This document shows, one piece after another, positions 1 to 7,935 of a stretch of DNA of 13,006 nucleotides. The position numbers and the translations under genes were made by a program. Location of the stretch: contig JAACZX010000465.1 of the NCBI GenBank assembly GCA_009996555.1, positions 1-13,006 on the forward strand, in the 5' to 3' direction. Numbering within the stretch: the stretch's first letter is position 1; each line of letters opens with the position of its first letter. This DNA is from Chitinophagaceae bacterium (GTDB lineage Bacteria > Bacteroidota > Bacteroidia > Chitinophagales > Chitinophagaceae). The notes beneath the pieces were generated by a model, which did not search any database, had not been told where the DNA came from, and saw nothing but the letters and a program-made list of their open reading frames with translations.

Positions 1-2427
1 TAGGTCTGAATTTTCGTCTAAGATGGTAAGAACCTCTTCATATAGCTCAGAAACATTTTTGGACGCTTCGTAAATAGAGATATCTTCTTTCTGAAGCAAA
101 TTGAATTCCTTGAAGAGAATATCTCTGATAGAATTGCTTGCGGGTTTAAATATATCGGCGGCGTTTAGCAATAGAGTAAAACTCCATTTGTCCCATTTAA
201 TATAATTATGCTTTCGGCAAAAGACGTTCATAATAGCAAGCATAGCTATTATTTTATTCCACGCCAATTGTTTGAAATGTTCCATTTTCATTATCTCGTA
301 TTCGTCTCTATATTCCTTTATCCCTTTCGCATTTCTTAAGAACAAGAGGAACTTTCCAATAACATTTAATGCAATGGAACCAAATGAACAATACTCTTCC
401 AGCTCGCCGGTATAAGGAAGCAAAATAGCTGTTTCAACTTCACCCTCTTTCGTTTTGTAACCAAACTGTCTGCCTGAAAGATCAATCAAATGCGTAGTAA
501 TCAAAAGAAAAAAAGCGTAATCGGTTTTAGTTATTTCATAGTCCCCTTTCTTATCCAAAATACCTTCTGTTGTTGAACATAATCCATTTGTATAGGTAGC
601 ATACAAATGAGCAACTCTTTTTTGAGCCCTCTCAAAAACTTTAATTGATTCAAAGTTCTTTTCCTTTGTTTGTTTCTCTTCACGCCCCTTTCCCGACCGC
701 AGATCGCCTTCTTCATCATCATCTATATCCTCCTCTTCTCTGCTTCTTAACTCCTGCTCAAGCTTAGCTATATAAGTATCCCAGATACGTAGTGGCTCAA
801 AATTTTCCAACCCCAAAACAGAGCTTTCGTTATATGATCTTTCAAGTGCCTCTTCATAGCTGGTACTTGAATCAGCCGCTTCTTTTGTTTTTTGTTGACC
901 GCTTCTTTTCAAAAGCACAGTTTGTTTTTTAACACTCTTTTCTGATCGTATAGCATCATAGAAATCAAACAAATCAACTTCGCTGTATTTTCCTTCAATT
1001 ATTCGGTCTAGCAATTTATTGATCCGTCTGTTTTCCGGTGATGGATGTAACGCCTCTATAGCCGCAACATTATTAATAATCTGGCTGTTGGAAACCTGTA
1101 AGCCTTGGGTGTCATACAAAGCTCCAAACACAATCAGCTCATGTTTGTTGGACCCTGAAACTCTGGAAGTCCACTCTCCCTTGTTTTCCGATGGCACATC
1201 AATCTTTTCTATAAGATCGCCCCATGCATTCAATAATCGTAGCTCTGTTTGTTGAGCAACCGGTTTGTCAGTGTATATACTAAATTCTCTCGAATACCGA
1301 TCGATCCCTCTGATTTTGTATAGATATTTAACTCCTCCAATTTCATGATGCTGGCGGTTAGGTGAATTAGTTACTGTGGTAAAATCAAGCTTCACCTTTT
1401 TACCCTTCACTCCTAACTGTGTTAACCATCCTGCATTTTTCGCTCTTAATAATACAGCAGCTTCAGAGTTACCCTCAGTTGCCTTTCTTAAAAACGCAGC
1501 TGCTGTTGCATTTGGACTTCCTATTAGTAAAAATTCCTCATTCCCCGCATCAAAATGAAACAACTTGCTATGTTGAAATCGATCTGCTTTTTTAAACTCC
1601 CGGTCAATCGCAATCTTTGTCTCATCCCATTTATAAAAGGTAACGGCAGCAGGAAGTTGGTATTTCAAAGGAAGTATAACGTTTGTGTCCTGCACATAAA
1701 TTTCAAAAACTGCCCTTGAAAAATACTTTACCATATGGTCGAGCATGTAACCATTCAAATCAAAAAATGGAGCGGCAATCGTAATTCTTTGAACTTTATT
1801 AGGCTCATTAATTAATTGCTTAATTTTTTCAAAGAGACTGGTTTCGGTATTTTGTAAAAAGGCAACATTGGTACCATCACCAAAAGGAATAAACCCTTCA
1901 TTGCTGATGCCTGATGGCTGGTTTTTCAGTAATGAACAATACTCCTCTATCCACTTTCGTTGTCTTAGTGCAATACCACCCGATGAAGAAGTTAAAGACC
2001 GCAGATAGTCCCAGGCATTAAGCAGGAGAGGTAACTGCTCAGAGTTTTCAGCATCGGCATAAAAGGAAATAAATAATTCGTGGTTTTTACCCATGCCGCC
2101 GGAAGTTAAATTACCTGAACCGATGATCATAAGTATTTCATTGTCTCCAAAAAACATATAAAGCTTGGGATGAAACGCACCACGGGAAACAATAGATGTG
2201 AGAGTATATAAAGAGGAAATCTTTTTTATATTCCCCAAAATATTCTTGAAATGATCTTCAGCTATAGTTGCATCTGTAATGACTGATATGTTACGTATGC
2301 CCTTTGCTCGCAAAACACGCAACACTCTTTGCTCAAAAAAATAACAGTCCAACGAGTAACAGGCAAGAATACAGGAATGAAACTTTTCGTTGCCGGGTAT
2401 TTCTTTAAATACATTTAGTTCCAGCAT
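1..2427 (-). CDS. PLD-superfamily (double HKD) putative nuclease, 3' end cut by window edge
   Basis: The frame is open from an ATG at 2427 down to position 1 with no stop, giving 809 visible residues and no C-terminus. Two phospholipase-D-type HKD motifs are visible. The first has H86-x-K88 and D95, followed by GSGN at 103-106. The second is HSKLFHFD at 286-293, followed by GSPN at 303-306. In this superfamily the two motifs form one active site with a covalent phospho-histidine intermediate; soluble bacterial members near restriction genes are usually nucleases. The remaining 500 residues are unrecognised and include a very acidic, charged stretch at about 556-592 that looks like a linker. 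No signal peptide or membrane segment is obvious. The ATG directly abuts the TAA of the upstream 531-residue gene, so the two are probably co-transcribed and translationally coupled. I infer a DNA-cleaving effector; a lipid-acting enzyme is less likely for a cytosolic protein in this context. Confidence 0.85.
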   Translation of the reverse strand, partial: MLELNVFKEIPGNEKFHSCILACYSLDCYFFEQRVLRVLRAKGIRNISVITDATIAEDHFKNILGNIKKISSLYTLTSIVSRGAFHPKLYMFFGDNEILMIIGSGNLTSGGMGKNHELFISFYADAENSEQLPLLLNAWDYLRSLTSSSGGIALRQRKWIEEYCSLLKNQPSGISNEGFIPFGDGTNVAFLQNTETSLFEKIKQLINEPNKVQRITIAAPFFDLNGYMLDHMVKYFSRAVFEIYVQDTNVILPLKYQLPAAVTFYKWDETKIAIDREFKKADRFQHSKLFHFDAGNEEFLLIGSPNATAAAFLRKATEGNSEAAVLLRAKNAGWLTQLGVKGKKVKLDFTTVTNSPNRQHHEIGGVKYLYKIRGIDRYSREFSIYTDKPVAQQTELRLLNAWGDLIEKIDVPSENKGEWTSRVSGSNKHELIVFGALYDTQGLQVSNSQIINNVAAIEALHPSPENRRINKLLDRIIEGKYSEVDLFDFYDAIRSEKSVKKQTVLLKRSGQQKTKEAADSSTSYEEALERSYNESSVLGLENFEPLRIWDTYIAKLEQELRSREEEDIDDDEEGDLRSGKGREEKQTKEKNFESIKVFERAQKRVAHLYATYTNGLCSTTEGILDKKGDYEITKTDYAFFLLITTHLIDLSGRQFGYKTKEGEVETAILLPYTGELEEYCSFGSIALNVIGKFLLFLRNAKGIKEYRDEYEIMKMEHFKQLAWNKIIAMLAIMNVFCRKHNYIKWDKWSFTLLLNAADIFKPASNSIRDILFKEFNLLQKEDISIYEASKNVSELYEEVLTILDENSDL

Positions 2428-4023
2428 TTATTTCAGTTTGTATTGTTTGTAAATAGTTTCACCCTCCTCCGTTAATAAATATTTCCCGTTTTTAACCTGC
2501 ATCAATGCAAGGTCAATTAGGAAATTTCTGACTGTTCCTAATCGTGGAGTAGTGAACCTCGGGTCAATGTTGGCAATATGTACCAGGTAATTATCTTCCA
2601 GCAGCATTTTATGCACTTGTCCTTCTCCATTTCCCATTTTAATATAGGCCACATAAAGATGGTCATTAATAATTTTGCTTATTGTTCTTTCCACAAACAA
2701 CAGGAATGGCATTTCAAGAAAGGGCGTTATATGCTCTTCAAAAAACTCAAGGGCTGTCCCTCTTTTATCCCTGGTGTTGGTATTGTAAGTAAACCGGTTA
2801 AACAAGTCATGATCTGGCAAGGTTTCTTTATACACTTTCAATAATAATTCTATGGCCCATGCCATCACTTCGTCCCAACTCTCATCATTTAAATGTTCCA
2901 GTATAATACCAGGATATTCATTCGTGAGAGGTTCGTCGGCAACAAAATCCAAAAAATCACGGGTTAAGATGGTATCAGAAAAATCATGGTAGCCATGCAA
3001 TGCATCAACACACATTTCACGAAGTTCAGAAAGTAGCTTATTTATGTGCAAAGGCTCCTCTTCAATCGATCTGAGTATTATACTGAATATCGCTTCCAAT
3101 CCAAAATGGATGTATTCGTTTGCGCTGTAATAATACCATCCCGCAGATGCAGCAGTTGCTTCCCTTGTACCTCCAAATCCTTTTTGTGCATACACATGTT
3201 GAGGGAAGTAACGCCATTCCCTTTCTTCCTTGCAGGTTAAAAGGTATTGAATGAAATCAAGCCAGGTATCTCTTCTGTAAGTTGTTAGGTCATTAACAGT
3301 CCCACCTTCTGCAGGGCTATCAGTAGAAAAAAATAGTTGAATGTAGTAACTCCATTCAGCACTCTTTGGCTTGATTTTTTGCAGCGAAAAATCCGAGAGT
3401 TTCAATACTTCCTTTCTGGCCAGCTGTCCGGATTCAATAGTTTGAAACAGAAATTGTTTTGCTTCCGGTGAAATATTTTTTTCAAATGCAATGCCTAATT
3501 CCTTCCCCGATTCAGCGGAAAAAAAATAACGGTCCTGCACTTTAATCAATCTTAGTAACAATAAAGAGCCGGCATAATACTGCCCAAGGGCACCTGATCC
3601 AAAATCCCAGTATACGCTGCCCTTTTTCGTATCGGGGTGCTTTTCAGCTCCTTTTTTGATATCAAAAATTTGATTAGCCGGATTAAGAACATGTTTGTTT
3701 GCATAATCAATTCCGGCAATGTTGCCTGCACCTGGTTCTTGAATGGCCATGTAAAGCGCAAGTATATATTCCGCTTTCCGAATATAATTATGCTGTTCCC
3801 GAGGGGTTTTAAACGCAAGATTTTTTTCTTCAATACAACTAAGTAGCCAGCAGTAAAATCCATAATACCTCAACCGTTCTGTTACATTATTAAGTCCCGG
3901 TAATAAAGTGCTGTATACACTTACCGAACTGTTTTGAATACCGAGCGGATCTCTGCCTCCAATAAAATCACGGCCCTCTGCCCAAAAAGGTATAGCTATG
4001 GATTCTGCAAGGGAATAGGACAT
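2428..4023 (-). CDS. Uncharacterised 531-residue protein, partner of the PLD protein
   Basis: A complete 531-residue frame; an in-frame TAA four codons upstream of the ATG at 4023 makes this start the only ATG choice. I do not recognise a named family. The N-terminal segment at about residues 21-61 has the look of a conserved block (IGGRDPLG, LLPGL, TERLRYYGFYCWLL). The centre is mainly helical and aromatic-rich. The last 40 residues (RLGTVRNFLIDLALMQV, then a turn and LLTEEGETIYKQY) resemble a winged-helix fold, so DNA or protein binding is possible. There is no membrane segment or visible catalytic motif. It ends TAA immediately followed by the ATG of the PLD-type nuclease, with no gap, which argues for an obligate pair. 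A likely job is targeting or regulating that nuclease; this is inference from position only. Confidence 0.85.
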   Translation of the reverse strand: MSYSLAESIAIPFWAEGRDFIGGRDPLGIQNSSVSVYSTLLPGLNNVTERLRYYGFYCWLLSCIEEKNLAFKTPREQHNYIRKAEYILALYMAIQEPGAGNIAGIDYANKHVLNPANQIFDIKKGAEKHPDTKKGSVYWDFGSGALGQYYAGSLLLLRLIKVQDRYFFSAESGKELGIAFEKNISPEAKQFLFQTIESGQLARKEVLKLSDFSLQKIKPKSAEWSYYIQLFFSTDSPAEGGTVNDLTTYRRDTWLDFIQYLLTCKEEREWRYFPQHVYAQKGFGGTREATAASAGWYYYSANEYIHFGLEAIFSIILRSIEEEPLHINKLLSELREMCVDALHGYHDFSDTILTRDFLDFVADEPLTNEYPGIILEHLNDESWDEVMAWAIELLLKVYKETLPDHDLFNRFTYNTNTRDKRGTALEFFEEHITPFLEMPFLLFVERTISKIINDHLYVAYIKMGNGEGQVHKMLLEDNYLVHIANIDPRFTTPRLGTVRNFLIDLALMQVKNGKYLLTEEGETIYKQYKLK

Positions 4024-4137
4024 ATGTATAGGTTATTAATTATGAAGATTATTTGGGTATTTTGTTCAAAATAATACTTTTTCAATGCAATCTGTTTGCA
4101 TCAGGGAAATAGTTGTTGAAACCTTTATTATTAAGCA
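4024..4137. promoter_or_regulatory. Divergent intergenic region
   Basis: These 114 bp separate the divergent starts of the 531-residue gene (minus) and the 198-residue gene (plus), so they should hold promoters for both directions. The segment is very AT-rich. I looked for the Bacteroidota pattern TAnnTTTG with an upstream TTG; only partial matches occur (for example TCTGTTTG at 4091-4098 on the plus strand), and none has a well-spaced partner. No clear operator palindrome or Shine-Dalgarno sequence was seen. The regulatory role is inferred from gene orientation. Confidence 0.45.
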
Positions 4138-4734
4138 ATGGAGAACGAAAAATTTTACAGCATTCTGCGGTTCAAAAATATTACTGCTCAAAGTGTTGAT
4201 ACACATATTAAAGAAGCAGATAGCCTGAAAGAAGCATGTGCTTATAAGGACTGTTCGTTTGTCATTGTGCAACGAAAATTGCCCGGTGAAAGTTTTCCTG
4301 GTACAGGTTTATTTTGTCCGAAAGTATACAGCTATAAATTTCTTGGAAAAAATGAACAGCCTTATTTTATAAATTATAAAAATGCGAAGTGTGATGATTA
4401 TATTATTGTTACAAAACGCCGGGACTATTATTATGAAACAGCTATCGCCACCATTAACATAACAGACAGAAATAAAGAAACAGCTCTTGTGGCGCTCGAA
4501 GAAGTTTACGATGACATCTTCTCATTTTTTAATGCCCTGATACTTTTACTGACTGATTTTACAGATAACTGTAGTTCAGACTGGAATCTATACCGTATTC
4601 GACAGGACTATTCTGAAAAAATTATAAAGCTGCAAGAACAATTGGGAAAAGCCAATACACAGGTAGCTGATTTAAAACTGAAACTTAAAGCAAGTCGTAC
4701 GAAAAATAAAAGAAAGCAAACTCAGCGAAAGTGA
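4138..4734 (+). CDS. Hypothetical protein, 198 residues, C-terminal coiled coil
   Basis: The only credible plus-strand gene in the window. An in-frame TAA two codons before the ATG fixes the start, and it ends in tandem TGA TGA. I do not recognise the family. Residues 1-110 look like an alpha/beta domain rich in aromatic and charged residues, with four cysteines (34, 39, 60, 85) too scattered for a clear metal site. Residues 115-140 are a hydrophobic, acidic helical stretch (EEVYDDIFSFFNALILLL) that could pack as an amphipathic helix. Residues 157-185 form a heptad-like coiled coil, followed by a lysine/arginine-rich tail that may touch nucleic acid. It lies between two minus-strand units, convergent with one and divergent from the other, so it must have its own promoter. 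Lineage-specific cargo or an accessory defence protein are both possible. Confidence 0.65.
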   Translation: MENEKFYSILRFKNITAQSVDTHIKEADSLKEACAYKDCSFVIVQRKLPGESFPGTGLFCPKVYSYKFLGKNEQPYFINYKNAKCDDYIIVTKRRDYYYETAIATINITDRNKETALVALEEVYDDIFSFFNALILLLTDFTDNCSSDWNLYRIRQDYSEKIIKLQEQLGKANTQVADLKLKLKASRTKNKRKQTQRK

Positions 4735-4775
4735 TGATGTAGCATTATCTATGCTTTAATCTAAAACTGGTTGAA

Positions 4776-4800
4776 TGTACCGGAATTTATATCGGGTATA
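4776..4800. terminator. Candidate bidirectional terminator hairpin
   Basis: Between the convergent ends at 4734 and 4816, positions 4776-4784 pair with 4792-4800. The result is a 9-position stem with one G-G mismatch and one G-T wobble around a 7-nt AT loop. It is followed on the plus strand by a T-rich stretch (cgttttcttt). The stem is not GC-rich, so termination strength is doubtful. A smaller AGCAT/ATGCT hairpin lies at 4741-4755. Confidence 0.3.
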
Positions 4801-4815
4801 AGTCGTTTTCTTTGC

Positions 4816-5205
4816 TTACTGAATTTTATTTTTTACAGCCATTCCGCTGTTCATCAATTCAGCTTTTAATGCCTGTGCTTTTTCATAATTGTATTGCAGG
4901 TAACTGCCGGCATAGTTTAATTTGAGTAAACTGACCAGTAACGCTACTTCTTCTTCATGCTCTACATATAAGTAAAAACTGTTCTCATCATTACTCCAGT
5001 CTTCATATAATACGCCAAGCGGTTTATTCCACGAACTTTCAAACGCATAAGCAGTGGCTGGCTTTAGCGGAAACTGTGCCCTGATGCTGCCCGCTTTTTG
5101 TTGTAAAAGCTTATCCGCCTATACAGCAATAGCTGTTGCTGCCTTTTCCAAAAACGCTTCCTGTACTACAAATACAATTTTCTTATTGAACGATGAAATG
5201 ACCAT
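4816..5205 (-). pseudogene. Small hypothetical gene interrupted by an in-frame TAG
   Basis: Reading from the ATG at 5205, 10 bp after the hsdS stop, gives a continuous 129-codon frame to a TAA at 4816-4818, broken only by a TAG at codon 29 (5119-5121). Before the stop the product reads MVISSFNKKIVFVVQEAF and onwards; after it come about 100 residues of plausible protein (for example AFESSWNKPLGVLYEDW and EEEVALLVSLLKLNYAG). No usable in-frame ATG follows the stop until close to the C-terminus, so simple re-initiation is unlikely. The frame is otherwise intact, which suggests a recent nonsense mutation, a sequencing error or, less likely, readthrough. I do not recognise the family; it looks like a small cytosolic alpha/beta protein. 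It occupies what would otherwise be a roughly 480-bp gap at the tail of the restriction-modification operon. Confidence 0.6.
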
Positions 5206-5215
5206 AAGTATACAT

Positions 5216-6406
5216 TTATGCTTTTACCAACTCCCCTTTAAAAGCTTGTTGTAATAAACTTTGAAAAAGATTTTCACTTTTATCTAACTGATCAATTAAA
5301 TATTGCTTTTGAAGTCTAATATTTAGTTCAAGAGCAGCAAATTTATTTTGAAGAGATAAAGGAGGTAGTGATACTTCAATAGCTTTTAAAATGAAAATCT
5401 TTAACTCAGCAAAAGTTGTTCCTGATGCAATTTTAGAGTAATTGACTGCAAACAATCCTTTTAAAAAATACTTCAAGTAAACACCGTTGATATTCTTTTT
5501 ATCTACTTTGATCCACAGTACCCGACCATCTTTAAAATAAAAAGGGGAATTATCCAATACCTCATGAATTCTTCCGTCTGGACATATAGAAGGCATCAAT
5601 AAATCACCTATTTGAGGGACACCCGTATCGATTTTTAATTTTTCATAGTGCTCTTTTGTTATAAATAAACTTGGAGTGATCTTTTCACCTGCACCTAATA
5701 ACCCGATCTCTGTTCCTCTATAAAAAGGGATTCCCTTCTCAACAAGTTCTTCTACAAATACCCGTTTACTTGAACCAACTTCGCAGATCGAATCAAGTTT
5801 TACTTTCTCCCACTCCTTCTCATTCTTCACCGGATCACCGAACATGTCATAAAACACCGCCTGCAGCAGTTCATCATATTTCGCCAGCAGTTCCCGGTCT
5901 TTTTTGCGCAGTGCATCGGCCTGGTCTAAAATGGCTGCTATTTTTTGCTGGATTGGGAGTGGGGGGAGAGGGATTTGTAACTCTTTTACAATACCTAATG
6001 AAATGTTTTGTAATGTACCTCCAACGGCCCTATGCATTAACGATTCTTTGATAAAGTGGAACCAATGTTTCAAATATGGAAGATATATTTGGGATTCGTC
6101 TTTAGGTCTAATTCCCAGTATAGCTTGATTGGTAGACATTTCAATACCGGTAATTGCCGTTTTTCCAACAGAACCATACATAGCGAGTAATAAGGTTCCC
6201 TTTGGAAATATTCTATTACCTATACTTTGTAAAGCTTCAATAGAAATTTTTTCTTCAGTTGTTTCAATAAAACCATTTGCACTTTCAATATCACTGATCT
6301 TGGCCCATGGAATGTTCCCGTTATAATAGTCAGGATTATTCCTTCGAGGAGTACCGCCACTGTTCATATCACATAAATCACCCAGCTTAACTTTTTTCCA
6401 ACTCAT
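5216..6406 (-). CDS. hsdS: Type I restriction-modification specificity subunit HsdS
   Basis: HsdS reads the bipartite recognition sequence and docks two HsdM copies. The 396-residue length is typical. TRD1 covers about residues 1-145 (opening WKKVKLGDLCDMNSGGTP). It is followed by the central conserved helix beginning LPPLPIQQKIAAILDQADAL (148-167) and ending near DMFGDP. TRD2 covers about 200-345 (opening WEKVKLDSICEVG), followed by the second helix from LPPLSLQNKFAAL (347-359) to QQAFKGELV. The two halves repeat the same plan, as expected for an intact two-TRD subunit. Its ATG overlaps the hsdM stop (ATGA), so the two are translationally coupled. Sampled composition is mosaic: about 50% GC in the central helix against about 27-35% in the TRDs and the C-terminal end, consistent with exchange of TRDs by recombination. 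Confidence 0.95.
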   Translation of the reverse strand: MSWKKVKLGDLCDMNSGGTPRRNNPDYYNGNIPWAKISDIESANGFIETTEEKISIEALQSIGNRIFPKGTLLLAMYGSVGKTAITGIEMSTNQAILGIRPKDESQIYLPYLKHWFHFIKESLMHRAVGGTLQNISLGIVKELQIPLPPLPIQQKIAAILDQADALRKKDRELLAKYDELLQAVFYDMFGDPVKNEKEWEKVKLDSICEVGSSKRVFVEELVEKGIPFYRGTEIGLLGAGEKITPSLFITKEHYEKLKIDTGVPQIGDLLMPSICPDGRIHEVLDNSPFYFKDGRVLWIKVDKKNINGVYLKYFLKGLFAVNYSKIASGTTFAELKIFILKAIEVSLPPLSLQNKFAALELNIRLQKQYLIDQLDKSENLFQSLLQQAFKGELVKA

Positions 6407-7932
6407 TTCAACAACTCCTCCAATTCTTTTAATGAACTATTCCTTTCTTTATCCAGTTCTTTAATGGCAGTAATAATTGCAGCAGGAGGGTCGTAATGCT
6501 TTTCTTCATGCACCACTTCTTTATAACGGTTCATACTCAGATCGTACCCATTGTCAACAATATCTTTCAGTGGTACAAAAAAACTTTTATCGGTGCGCAG
6601 GCGGTTATTCTCTTTTTCTTTGTTGCGCCAGCGTTGGATAACATCGGGTATATCAGTATAAGTAATAGCAGTTTGTTGCTGTTGTTGTATTAATTTCTCA
6701 AGATCATCATAACTGTTAAACTCTTCGCCCTGCGGCTGGCGTTTATCATCCAGGCTGTAACCATCGGCCTGCATATCGTAAAACCAAACCTTGTCGGTAC
6801 CGCCGGTGGTTGTTTTGGTAAAAATTAAAATACCGGTGCTTACACCTGCGTAAGGTTTAAACACACCACTCGGCATAGAAATCACGGCTTCCAGTTTGTG
6901 TTTCTCTATCAATTCCTGCCTTATTTTTTTATGCGCCTTGCTGCTGCCAAACAATACACCATCGGGCACAATAACAGCAGCCCTTCCACCTTTTTTCAAA
7001 CCACGTAAGATCAATGCAAGAAACAGCAGTTCGGTTTTTTTACTGTCTACCAGTTTTAAAATAGAACTGTCCACCGCTTCTTTATCCAGGCTTCCGGTAA
7101 ATGGTGGGTTGGCAAGCACCAGCGTGGTTTCTTCGCTAAACCCGTTATTGGCTTCACTCAATGCATCCACATCTTTCAGGTAAGGTTCTTCAATACCATG
7201 CAAGATCATGTTCATAGCACCAATACGGATCATGGTGGCATCAAACTCCATTCCCATAAACATGGTATGGTTAAAATGCTCCATGAATGGTTGATCGTAA
7301 AAACGTTTGGGATAATGATGGCGCACATACTCGGCTGCATTCACCAAAAAACCACAGCTGCCTGCCGATGGATCGCACACCACATCATCAGGCGTTGGTG
7401 CCATCAATGTTACCATCATTTTAATAATATGCCGGGGTGTGCGAAACTGTCCGTTTTGCCCGGCTGTTGCAATCTGGCTCAGCAAAAATTCATACACATC
7501 ACCTTTGGTATCCCGGTCTTTCATATCAATACCGCTCAACATATCCACCACGTTGGCCAGTAAGCGGGGAGTAGGAATCATGAAGTTGGCATTCTTCATA
7601 AACTTGCCAAAGGCACTGTCCTTACTGCCATAGTTCTTCATAAAATCAAACACACCATTTTCCTTGCGAAAGAGCTGAAACATGGTTTCGGGATCCATGT
7701 CTTTAAACGTACTCCAGCGGAGTTCCTTTTGTGCTTCGGTATAAATGGGGTTCTCAATAGCCGTACCAAGTGTGATCGCCTGGTTTTCCTTTAGTGTTTG
7801 TAATTCATCTAACCGCTTAATAAAAAGCAAGTACGTGATTTGTTCAATAACAGCCAGTGGATTGGAGATGCCGCCTGTCCAGAAGGCGTTCCATATTTTG
7901 AGAATATCGTTACGGAGTTCGGTGGAGAGCAT
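6403..7932 (-). CDS. hsdM: Type I restriction-modification DNA methylase subunit HsdM
   Basis: N6-adenine DNA methyltransferase of a type I system, using S-adenosylmethionine to methylate the site read by HsdS. The 509-residue length matches the family. The N-terminal HsdM helical domain is at about residues 5-140 (ILKIWNAFW, TYLLFIKRLDEL). The methylase core follows: GQFRTP at 161-166, the SAM-binding motif DPSAGSCGFL at 187-196 and the catalytic NPPF at 275-278. A helical C-terminus includes a run of five glutamines near 416. All key residues are present, so it should be active. It starts 3 bp after the receiver-domain gene and overlaps hsdS by 4 bp. Several sampled stretches are clearly more GC-rich than the left-hand module. 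There is no hsdR in the window, so the partner nuclease must be elsewhere, replaced or lost. Confidence 0.97.
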   Translation of the reverse strand: MLSTELRNDILKIWNAFWTGGISNPLAVIEQITYLLFIKRLDELQTLKENQAITLGTAIENPIYTEAQKELRWSTFKDMDPETMFQLFRKENGVFDFMKNYGSKDSAFGKFMKNANFMIPTPRLLANVVDMLSGIDMKDRDTKGDVYEFLLSQIATAGQNGQFRTPRHIIKMMVTLMAPTPDDVVCDPSAGSCGFLVNAAEYVRHHYPKRFYDQPFMEHFNHTMFMGMEFDATMIRIGAMNMILHGIEEPYLKDVDALSEANNGFSEETTLVLANPPFTGSLDKEAVDSSILKLVDSKKTELLFLALILRGLKKGGRAAVIVPDGVLFGSSKAHKKIRQELIEKHKLEAVISMPSGVFKPYAGVSTGILIFTKTTTGGTDKVWFYDMQADGYSLDDKRQPQGEEFNSYDDLEKLIQQQQQTAITYTDIPDVIQRWRNKEKENNRLRTDKSFFVPLKDIVDNGYDLSMNRYKEVVHEEKHYDPPAAIITAIKELDKERNSSLKELEELLK

Positions 7933-7935
7933 GGG

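Noticed and set aside
531-722. Short minus-strand frame within the PLD gene
   Set aside because: The true frame is the uninterrupted one from 2427 to 1 with both HKD motifs; this short frame is an overlap artefact.
3552-3863. Minus-strand 103-codon open frame inside the 531-residue gene
   Set aside because: Same strand but a different frame of a long continuous gene, with no spacing or motif evidence; treated as a frame shadow.
4741-4755. AGCAT-TATCT-ATGCT hairpin after the 198-residue gene
   Set aside because: A five-pair AT-rich stem is too weak to call a terminator by itself; the longer hairpin at 4776-4800 is a better candidate.
5176-5215. Alternative ATG at 5215 for the small gene after hsdS
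   Set aside because: It is out of phase with the 129-codon frame and reaches a TAA after ten codons; the ATG at 5205 matches the long frame.
6672-6692. CAA/CAG repeat in hsdM coding five glutamines, considered as a phase-variation tract
   Set aside because: It is a short, imperfect trinucleotide run; slippage would change residue number without shifting frame, so a switch is not supported.
7198-7563. Plus-strand 121-codon open frame opposite hsdM
   Set aside because: It lies fully antisense to a well-supported methylase gene with intact motifs and has a cysteine/histidine-rich, non-protein-like composition; it is a shadow of the GC-richer codons of hsdM.
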